A stretch of 5,733 nucleotides of DNA, taken from NCBI GenBank assembly GCA_029266295.1, contig JAQSXD010000263.1:1-5733 (forward strand), read 5' to 3'. Of the stretch, positions 1 to 4,707 are shown one piece after another. The position numbers were made by a program, and so were the translations under genes. Under the pieces are notes generated by a model. The model was given only the letters and a program-made list of their open reading frames with translations, did no database searches and had not been told where the DNA came from. This DNA comes from Bacillota bacterium. GTDB taxonomy: Bacteria > Bacillota > Clostridia > Peptostreptococcales > Anaerovoracaceae. Positions within the stretch are counted from its first letter, which is position 1; the number at the start of each line of letters is the position of its first letter.

Positions 1-1
1 T

Positions 2-346
2 AAATCTCTTGGGGTTAGGGCTGGCGTGGCTTTGAATCCTGCTACTCCGCTTTCGGTTCTGGACTATGTTCTGGAGGATCTTGATCTGGTTTTGATCATG
101 TCCGTTAATCCCGGATTCGGGGGACAGAAATTCATTCCTTCTCAGCTGGATAAAATAAAGACATTGAAAGCAATGAAAGAACAGCGCAATCCCAAACTGG
201 AAATTGCTGTTGACGGCGGCATCAACTTAGATAATATCAAAACCGTGGCCGACGCAGGAGTCGAGCTTCTTGTTGCAGGTTCGATGGTCTTTGATGCTCC
301 TGATATCGAGAGCAGGGTTAAGGAATTACTGGAATTGATTCAATAG
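2..346 (+). CDS. rpe: Ribulose-phosphate 3-epimerase family protein, C-terminal part (5' end outside window)
   Basis: This is the last ~114 codons of a (beta/alpha)8-barrel sugar-phosphate epimerase. The family interconverts D-ribulose 5-phosphate and D-xylulose 5-phosphate in the cytoplasmic pentose phosphate pathway, or acts on related ketose phosphates such as allulose 6-phosphate. Visible family blocks are MSVNPGFGGQKF (about 98-133), the VDGGIN block with the metal-binding and catalytic Asp at 212-214, and the phosphate-gripping VAGSMVF block (about 272-292). The frame is open to the left edge, so the true start and the first two metal-ligand His residues lie outside. A GTG at 26 lies inside the conserved fold and is not a start. 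The gene is followed by a strong terminator and converges on a TIM-family gene. The exact substrate (ribulose versus allulose phosphate) cannot be decided from this part. Confidence 0.93.
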   Translation, partial: KSLGVRAGVALNPATPLSVLDYVLEDLDLVLIMSVNPGFGGQKFIPSQLDKIKTLKAMKEQRNPKLEIAVDGGINLDNIKTVADAGVELLVAGSMVFDAPDIESRVKELLELIQ

Positions 347-405
347 CGATAATTACTAGACAGAACCCTGAATAGAGATCATAATAAAATAAAAAATTGA
401 ATGAC

Positions 406-443
406 AAACCTCCTCTATCGATGATAAGGGAGGTTTCTTTTTC
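406..443 (+). terminator. Intrinsic terminator after the epimerase gene
   Basis: AAACCTCC (406-413) pairs perfectly with GGAGGTTT (429-436), closing a loop of about 15 nt, and is followed by CTTTTTC. It lies 60 nt past the epimerase stop. On the minus strand the same stem is followed by a T-rich stretch (complement of about 381-398), so it may also end transcripts of the converging TIM-family gene. Confidence 0.85.
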
Positions 444-501
444 ATGATTTATCGTCATCTATTCAGACGTAAATGAGCAGAATTGATTTTTTCAAAACAG
501 A

Positions 502-1308
502 TCATTTACACGCATCAGCTTTACTTATTCTATTCTGATAAGCCAGCAGTGAACCTCTGATTAACAGGTTGAAATCCTCTGCCTGCCAGGCACTTCGTCC
601 TGTAAAGAGCCCATCGATGGACGGCTGGACAATCAGATCTTCTGCATTCTCCGGATTGACACTTCCTCCGTACAGGACCGGAATCTGTTTTGCTTCTTCC
701 CCGAACAATTCCGAGAGGCACTCCTTGATCAAACGATGCATGCTTTCAGCATACTCTGAAGTTGCGGGAATACCATTTACGCCAATTGCCCATACAGGTT
801 CGTAGGCAATCCACAATTGATGAAAACGCGCAACGGGGATATCGTGAAGTCCAATTTTAAGCTGTCTACGAAGGACTTCCTCACTAACGCCGAACTTTTT
901 CTCCTCAAGCGTCTCTCCGATGCAGAGCAAAACAGTAAACCCGTGGGAAAGAGCTGCAAGTACTTTTTTATTCTCTTCAATATCCGATTCCCTGAAAACA
1001 TGTCTTCTCTCAGAGTGGCCGATCATAACAAGATCAAGATTTAATTCTTTCAGCATAATAGGGGAGATTTCTCCTGTAAATTGCCCCTGATCCTCCCAAT
1101 TCATATTCTGAGCACCAAGCTTTATTAAATTTTGATCGACGATTTCTGATGCTTTCACAAGAGAGGTATAAGATGGGATGACAAACAGTTCTAGGCTGTC
1201 CCGGCTGATGTCTTTGGTCAAATTTGCCAATTTGCTTAAATAATCCAGAGTATCAGAGATGGTTTTATACATTTTCAGATTGGTACCGAAATAGAGCTTC
1301 TTATTCAT
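502..1308 (-). CDS. Triosephosphate isomerase family protein (divergent; possibly a ketose-phosphate isomerase other than TpiA)
   Basis: A 268-residue protein of normal TIM length. Catalytic residues are in place: Asn10 and Lys12 in GTNLKMYKT, His98 in MIGHSERR, and Glu170 in AYEPVWAIG. The phosphate-binding LYGGSVNPEN block is at about 212-221. The family isomerises dihydroxyacetone phosphate and glyceraldehyde 3-phosphate in the cytoplasm. Two places differ from housekeeping TpiA. The flexible loop 6 reads VNGIPAT rather than the usual TGKxAT, and the final phosphate loop reads GLFTGRSAW rather than xLVGGASL. As I recall, similar wording occurs in the EryH/LerI branch (L-erythrulose-1-phosphate isomerase), so a role in a dedicated sugar pathway is plausible but unproven. 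I chose ATG 1308 over an upstream in-frame start at 1335 because an AAGGAGAA ribosome binding site lies 5 nt before it and the family N-terminus begins there. No glycolytic neighbours are visible. Confidence 0.93.
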   Translation of the reverse strand: MNKKLYFGTNLKMYKTISDTLDYLSKLANLTKDISRDSLELFVIPSYTSLVKASEIVDQNLIKLGAQNMNWEDQGQFTGEISPIMLKELNLDLVMIGHSERRHVFRESDIEENKKVLAALSHGFTVLLCIGETLEEKKFGVSEEVLRRQLKIGLHDIPVARFHQLWIAYEPVWAIGVNGIPATSEYAESMHRLIKECLSELFGEEAKQIPVLYGGSVNPENAEDLIVQPSIDGLFTGRSAWQAEDFNLLIRGSLLAYQNRISKADACK

Positions 1309-1313
1309 TATTC

Positions 1314-1321
1314 TTCTCCTT
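1314..1321 (-). promoter_or_regulatory. Ribosome binding site deciding the TIM-family start
   Basis: Read on the minus strand this is AAGGAGAA, five bases before the ATG at 1308-1306. The longer in-frame start at 1335 would place this Shine-Dalgarno sequence inside the coding region as a run of Lys/Arg codons, so the shorter start is preferred. Confidence 0.8.
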
Positions 1322-1334
1322 TTTTTCAATAGCA

Positions 1335-1369
1335 AGGTGCTGCTGGCAGGGGATTCCTCCGCTGCACCT
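1335..1369. repeat. Inverted repeat in the leader of the TIM-family gene
   Basis: AGGTGC (1335-1340) and GCACCT (1364-1369) are perfect complements; past one mismatch two further pairs extend the stem. The 5' untranslated region of the minus-strand TIM-family gene would run through it, 27 nt or more upstream of its start codon. It could be an operator or a leader hairpin. A six-base arm is short enough to arise by chance. Confidence 0.3.
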
Positions 1370-1422
1370 ATGGGTTCTTGGCAGGAGTGGCTAAGCTGGT
1401 TATGAAAGACAAAGCCAAAAAA

Positions 1423-1443
1423 CCGGAGCTATCCGGCCTTTTT
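1423..1443. terminator. Terminator-like hairpin, possibly bidirectional
   Basis: CCGGA (1423-1427) pairs with TCCGG (1432-1436) across a GCTA loop. It is preceded by A6 (1417-1422) and followed by CC and T5 (1439-1443), so the U-tract rule is met on both strands. The stem is only 5 bp. It falls inside the possible decayed reading frame, so it could equally be coding sequence that happens to be palindromic. No intact gene obviously needs it. Confidence 0.35.
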
Positions 1444-1553
1444 CTTCCGCTATTTACTTTCAAAGAAGAAGAATTACTATGATGTCATACTATGTGCAGT
1501 TATCACCGGAGCATGTTCCCAAGCCCGGACTTTCGCCACACAGTTGATCATCA

Positions 1554-1579
1554 TTGTGAATTCATATTCATTTTATAAT
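1554..1579 (+). promoter_or_regulatory. Candidate promoter for the structured leader and two-component operon
   Basis: A perfect TATAAT (1574-1579) lies in an AT-rich tract, with TTGTGA (1554-1559) as a possible -35 box; the spacer is only 14 nt, shorter than ideal. Transcription would begin near 1586, about 30 nt before the first stem at 1616. A second TATAAT (1615-1620), with TATACA 17 nt upstream, overlaps the outer stem itself and would start transcripts inside it. The same AT-rich tract (1560-1620) could also hold a minus-strand promoter for the TIM-family gene. Confidence 0.35.
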
Positions 1580-1615
1580 ACAATATAACAATATACAACT
1601 ACAAAAAAGTTTATT

Positions 1616-1739
1616 ATAATTAGGGGGAACTGGAAAAACCCCGAGAAAAGCATGTGGGTTTTTCAGACCGGATGAAATCCGGACGGCACCTCAAACACCT
1701 CAGCTGCTAAGATATTTGAGGTGCGTTCCCCCTAATTAT
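1616..1739 (+). other. Four-way-junction (cloverleaf) domain
   Basis: The outer helix is 15 bp without mismatch (1616-1630 with 1725-1739; core TTAGGGGGAAC). Inside are three arms: GAAAAACCC (1633-1641) with GGGTTTTTC (1656-1664), CCGGA (1668-1672) with TCCGG (1678-1682) across a TGAAA loop, and GCACCTCAAA (1686-1695) with TTTGAGGTGC (1715-1724). The third arm is flush against the outer helix. CACCTCA occurs twice (1687-1693 and 1696-1702), so the 3' strand of arm three could shift register. It is too large and lacks the consensus for a tRNA. Confidence 0.7.
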
Positions 1740-1752
1740 CGGCGAGCGAAAC

Positions 1753-1869
1753 CGAAGGTGACCCTATACAGTAGCTTCACCTTCGCACAAAACACGAGGT
1801 TACTGAAGGCAATCTCGTGTTTTGTGAATTCGAAAAGGCTAGATCAGTAGGAAAAGGCCTTTTCGAATT
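1753..1869 (+). other. Three contiguous perfect hairpins
   Basis: Hairpin A pairs 1753-1761 with 1777-1785 (9 bp, 15-nt loop). Hairpin B pairs 1786-1798 with 1814-1826 (13 bp, 15-nt loop). Hairpin C pairs 1827-1839 with 1857-1869 (13 bp, 17-nt loop). No base lies between A and B or between B and C, so the three helices could stack end to end. The stems are unrelated in sequence, so this is not a tandem repeat array. The loops of A and C both contain CAGTAG, and loop B contains the complementary TACTG. Confidence 0.7.
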
Positions 1870-1883
1870 GTTTCGTAAGCCCT

Positions 1884-1937
1884 AATAAATGCGAATAGGA
1901 AACAAAATCTGGGGGATTTTGTCTTGGTGCATTTATT
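1884..1937 (+). other. Nested double stem upstream of the regulator
   Basis: The outer stem AATAAATGC (1884-1892) with GCATTTATT (1929-1937) encloses ACAAAATC (1902-1909) with GATTTTGT (1915-1922), which closes a TGGGG loop. The 5' side of the internal loop is purine-rich (1893-1901). The inner hairpin lacks a following U-tract and so is not a standard terminator. Confidence 0.6.
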
Positions 1938-1949
1938 GTATCATTATGA

Positions 1950-1976
1950 AGCAAGCCGGAGCAACGGCTGCTTGCT
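1950..1976 (+). other. Last hairpin before the regulator start
   Basis: AGCAAGC (1950-1956) pairs with GCTTGCT (1970-1976). An alternative pairs AGCCG (1954-1958) with CGGCT (1965-1969) over a GAGCAA loop, with AGCA/TGCT below it and a three-base bulge. It ends 36 nt before the ribosome binding site at 2013-2019, leaving that site unpaired in this reading. Confidence 0.5.
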
Positions 1977-2012
1977 GGATGAGAGTTATTGTGGAAAAGT
2001 GAAAGACGAATC

Positions 2013-2019
2013 AGGTGAT
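2013..2019 (+). promoter_or_regulatory. Ribosome binding site deciding the response regulator start
   Basis: AGGTGAT lies a few bases before ATG 2023. The reading frame is open back to a TTG at 1924, but those 33 codons overlap the leader stems and precede the conserved receiver-domain start, so they are not taken as coding. Confidence 0.75.
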
Positions 2020-2022
2020 GAA

Positions 2023-3639
2023 ATGCTGGACAGAAAGTTACGAGTACTAATTGTTGACGATGAATTTCATATTGCAATGCTGATAAAAAAGCTGATCAAA
2101 TGGGATGAAATCGGATTGGAATGCGTCAACGTGGTAGACAACGGGGAGAGAGCCTACCATATCATTACCGAGGAGAAACCCGACATTGTCATTACGGATA
2201 TCCGAATGCCCAAGATTAATGGCCTAGATCTGATCAGTATGACAAAAAAAGAAATCGGCAACATCAAATTTATCGTGGTCAGCGGGTATAAGGAATTTGA
2301 ATATGCGCACAAGGCACTGCAATATGGCGTGAACGATTATCTGCTGAAGCCGGTGAATGAAGAGGAACTGAACAAAGTTCTTCTGAATATTTGTGCTGCC
2401 TTTGCAGACGAAGGCGTCAGACAGAAAGAGGGTGAGCAACTCAAAAAAACCATTTCCGTCAGTGAGCAGATTATCAAAAGCAATCTGCTGAACAATATCA
2501 TTGATCAGAATGAGTATCCAACCTTGGAGGATCTGGTTGAAAAATATAATTTATCTTTTCATGAAGGCGCATACCGCGGAATTTGTATCAAATTGGATCA
2601 TTGGGACTATGAGAAAAGTGATAAAAAGCAGGACGCAATCACCGTTGAAAAGGTTGTGATGATCCTCGATAACATGGTGAAAGACCATGTCTATGAATAC
2701 ATGATCTGTAAAAAATCCAATCTACATATCTTCTGCCTTTTTAATTATGACTTGCTTCAGTCGAAGGAAATCAAGACGATTATTAATAATATCCTGTCCG
2801 AAATCCAGGAATATCTGATCGGATTTGAACAGTACAAGATAACCATCGGGATCGGTTCTGAGGTGATTGCATTTGAGAAAATAAAGCAATCCATTTCCGC
2901 TTCGCACATAGCAGTTCTAAATCGGATTAAGCTTGGTACAGGACGGTTGATTTATTACGATTCGCTGCGGACGGAAACTAAATTTGATGTTGAAAAGCAC
3001 CTTTCTACGTATAAAGAATCGTATCTCATGAGTATTGAATCTCTTTCCAAAGAAAACCTAGAGAATACCATAAAGCAGGTTTACCTTGGATTTCACAATA
3101 CAGAAAATATAGATTTCGCTGCTTGCTACGATATCGCTTACGAGCTAATCGATCTGTTTTTCGGTCATATAACTGTGCAAAATAGCGAAGGGAAGCAGCT
3201 AATTCAGGTGATGCGGAATGCTTGTCAGCACTGTTACACCTTGGAGTTTTTGACGGGAATGCTGACGAATTATCTGGGAAGTTATTTGGAAACCTGCCTG
3301 AAGCAGCTTGAAGTCGAAACCGCAAAGCCAATAAGGCAGGCAAAGCAGTATATAAATGAACACTATCGGGACAAGATTATGCTGGAGGATATCGCTGCAA
3401 TTGTGGATTTGAATCCGGTATATTTCAGCGTTTTGTTTAAAAAAGAAACCGGTATGAATTTCAGTGTTTACCTCGTGCATATCAGAATGGAGCTCGCCAA
3501 GGAACTGATCCGGGGAAGCAATAAGACCATCGCTGCAATTGCAGATGACGTAGGGTATAAGGATAGCCGGCATTTCAGTCAGATCTTTACCAAAACCGTT
3601 GGTATCAAACCTGCGTTATATCGCAAGCTCTATTCCTAG
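2023..3639 (+). CDS. YesN-type response regulator with AraC-family DNA-binding domain
   Basis: A 538-residue cytoplasmic transcription factor phosphorylated by a partner kinase. The receiver domain (about 5-120) has the acidic pair Asp12/Asp13, phospho-acceptor Asp59 in TDIRMP, Ser87 in VVSGY and Lys109 in LLKPV. A long middle region (about 125-430) contains a stretch around 272-316 (ITIGIG through LGTGRLIYY) resembling the degenerate GGDEF-like segment often found in the middle of YesN regulators. It has no GGDEF active motif and is not expected to make cyclic di-GMP. The C-terminus (about 437-538) is an AraC/XylS double helix-turn-helix, with the second-helix pattern IAAIADDVGYKDSRHFSQIF. 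Such regulators usually control sugar transport or catabolic genes. It is followed after 12 nt by the kinase gene and preceded by the structured region at 1616-1976. ATG 2023 is chosen from its ribosome binding site and the position of the receiver domain. Confidence 0.95.
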   Translation: MLDRKLRVLIVDDEFHIAMLIKKLIKWDEIGLECVNVVDNGERAYHIITEEKPDIVITDIRMPKINGLDLISMTKKEIGNIKFIVVSGYKEFEYAHKALQYGVNDYLLKPVNEEELNKVLLNICAAFADEGVRQKEGEQLKKTISVSEQIIKSNLLNNIIDQNEYPTLEDLVEKYNLSFHEGAYRGICIKLDHWDYEKSDKKQDAITVEKVVMILDNMVKDHVYEYMICKKSNLHIFCLFNYDLLQSKEIKTIINNILSEIQEYLIGFEQYKITIGIGSEVIAFEKIKQSISASHIAVLNRIKLGTGRLIYYDSLRTETKFDVEKHLSTYKESYLMSIESLSKENLENTIKQVYLGFHNTENIDFAACYDIAYELIDLFFGHITVQNSEGKQLIQVMRNACQHCYTLEFLTGMLTNYLGSYLETCLKQLEVETAKPIRQAKQYINEHYRDKIMLEDIAAIVDLNPVYFSVLFKKETGMNFSVYLVHIRMELAKELIRGSNKTIAAIADDVGYKDSRHFSQIFTKTVGIKPALYRKLYS

Positions 3640-3643
3640 GAGA
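3638..3643 (+). promoter_or_regulatory. Ribosome binding site of the kinase gene
   Basis: AGGAGA overlaps the regulator's TAG stop (3637-3639) and lies 8 nt before ATG 3652. This implies translational coupling of the two genes. A second in-frame ATG at 3658 is possible but farther from the site. Confidence 0.7.
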
Positions 3644-3651
3644 TCTTTATT

Positions 3652-4707
3652 ATGGGTATGGCAAGAACAATCAAAATATATATGATGTTCCTTTTTCTGC
3701 TTGTCCTTTTCTTGCTTCTTGGTTATATCACCAAGCTGCTATCTCCGATCTGGATGGGGATTTTTCTCGTGAATCTGACTATTTTAACGCTGTGGCTTTA
3801 TTTGACCATCGCCCGTCCGCTTTCGAGTTTCGAAGATTCTCTCGATCGCAGCATCGAAACGGAAATGGGCAGCGAAGCCCTTCTGGACAACCTGTCTGAT
3901 GATATTCTGTTTAAGAATAAAATTAAAGATTTGGTGGAGAAGTGTGCCAATGAGATGATACGAGAAAATTCCGCTGAAATGCTGGACAAGCAGGCGGAGC
4001 TGGCAGCACTCCAAAGCCAGATCAATCCTCATTTTCTGTATAACACGTTGGAGACGATCCGGGGCTATGCCCTGATTGACGATAACAATGATATTGCAAA
4101 AATTGTTGAGGCTCTCGCTGCATTCTTCCGATACAGTATCAACCGCAGAGCCGACCTTGTTACCCTTCGGGACGAACTGGTGAACATCCAGAACTACATG
4201 ATGATACTAAAGTTCCGATTTAATAATCGTTTCACGCTGGAGATCATCATTGATGACGATGATTCCAAGGCTTACGATTATTTTATTCCAAAGCTGATCC
4301 TTCAGCCGATCGTAGAAAACGCCATTTTTCACGGCCTTGAGGATTGCGTTGAGGGAGGCAGGGTTACCATAGAAGTTATTGAAACCGAGAAAAATCTGTT
4401 GATTACTGTTTCCGACAACGGGAAGGGAATGGACGGAAAGGCGTTGAATGATCTGAATGAAAGAATCCGGTCGGCAGAGCGAAATCTGGAGGCTTATAAA
4501 AGTGGTGCACATAGAAACACAGGAATTGCCCTTTCCAACATCCAGAAGCGAATCCAGCTGCTGTTCGGACCTGATTACGGCTTGAGCGTATATAGTACTG
4601 TCAATCAGGGGACTGACGTGGAACTGACAATTCCTGCGGGCTATGAACGAAGAATGCAGAAAGGAACCGTATCAGACCATGAAAAAGGAAATGCTACGCA
4701 TCAATAA
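3652..4707 (+). CDS. Sensor histidine kinase, YesM/LytS family, with minimal sensor region
   Basis: A 351-residue membrane kinase, clearly shorter than typical YesM proteins (about 550-600). Two hydrophobic segments (about 9-26 and 33-53) are joined by only about six residues, so there is almost no extracytoplasmic domain and no room for a periplasmic sensor. A linker, probably partly coiled coil (about 60-115), leads to the His_kinase motif QSQINPHFLYNTLE with phospho-acceptor His127. The HATPase domain has the N box LILQPIVENAIFHG (Asn223), the G1 box SDNGKGM (255-260) and the later glycine box NTGIALSNIQKRI (about 289-301), so catalysis should be intact. It presumably phosphorylates Asp59 of the regulator encoded just upstream. 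The signal is likely received within the membrane or through a partner protein; the adjoining ABC-like protein is a candidate. The gene overlaps the next one by 29 nt, or by 17 nt if the later start is used. Confidence 0.95.
   Translation: MGMARTIKIYMMFLFLLVLFLLLGYITKLLSPIWMGIFLVNLTILTLWLYLTIARPLSSFEDSLDRSIETEMGSEALLDNLSDDILFKNKIKDLVEKCANEMIRENSAEMLDKQAELAALQSQINPHFLYNTLETIRGYALIDDNNDIAKIVEALAAFFRYSINRRADLVTLRDELVNIQNYMMILKFRFNNRFTLEIIIDDDDSKAYDYFIPKLILQPIVENAIFHGLEDCVEGGRVTIEVIETEKNLLITVSDNGKGMDGKALNDLNERIRSAERNLEAYKSGAHRNTGIALSNIQKRIQLLFGPDYGLSVYSTVNQGTDVELTIPAGYERRMQKGTVSDHEKGNATHQ

Larger units (their letters stand above)
1333..1482 (+). pseudogene. Possible 3' remnant of an unidentified protein gene
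   Basis: A stop-bounded frame (TAG at 1330, TGA at 1480-1482) of 49 codons reads like a real protein C-terminus, with a hydrophobic GFLAGVAKLVMKDKAKK block, then a PELSGLFLPLF block and an acidic end. It has no start codon with a ribosome binding site and begins abruptly beside the TIM-family gene, so if real it is the decayed tail of a gene whose front was lost. I do not recognise the family. A 49-codon open frame can occur by chance, so confidence is low. Confidence 0.25.
1616..1976 (+). ncRNA. Large multi-stem structured RNA or leader, class not recognised
   Basis: Across 361 nt, most bases fall in perfect Watson-Crick stems: a cloverleaf (1616-1739), three back-to-back hairpins (1753-1869), a nested double stem (1884-1937) and a terminal hairpin (1950-1976). 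The plus strand is assigned because its loops and linkers are rich in A and G (for example 1643-1650, 1745-1752 and 1851-1856), as is usual for unpaired RNA, and because the downstream regulator lies on the same strand. No intrinsic terminator separates it from the regulator start at 2023, so it is probably the 5' leader of that mRNA or is processed from it. I could not match it to T-box, tmRNA, RNase P, glmS, cobalamin or group II intron hallmarks. An alternative is a palindromic mobile element acting at DNA level. Confidence 0.6.

Noticed and set aside
1616..1739. tRNA, integron attC site, retron msr-msd or group II intron
   Set aside because: There is no tRNA consensus and the 15-bp outer helix is too long for one; the ends do not match attC core sites; no reverse transcriptase is present; and although GTGCG occurs at 1721-1725, it is buried in stems and no domain V hairpin follows.
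1753..1869. CRISPR or tandem repeat array
   Set aside because: The three hairpin stems have different sequences, there are no direct repeats of constant length, and no cas genes are visible.
1852..1875. Intrinsic terminator at the AAAAGGCCTTTT palindrome or at the third abutting hairpin
   Set aside because: The stem is followed by CGAATTGTTTCG rather than a U-tract, and the T-run lies within the paired arm.
1889..2002. 37-codon small ORF with ATG at 1889 that could be a leader peptide
   Set aside because: There is no Shine-Dalgarno before it, its start codon sits within a stem, and it shows no run of regulatory codons.
1924..2022. N-terminal extension of the response regulator from a TTG at 1924
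   Set aside because: The 33 added codons overlap leader stems, have no ribosome binding site at 1924, and precede the receiver domain, which normally starts within a few residues of the N-terminus; ATG 2023 has its own AGGTGAT.
3199..3573. Minus-strand ORF of 124 codons, with others inside the regulator and kinase genes
   Set aside because: They lie antisense to well-supported genes, show no recognisable domains and have no convincing ribosome binding sites.
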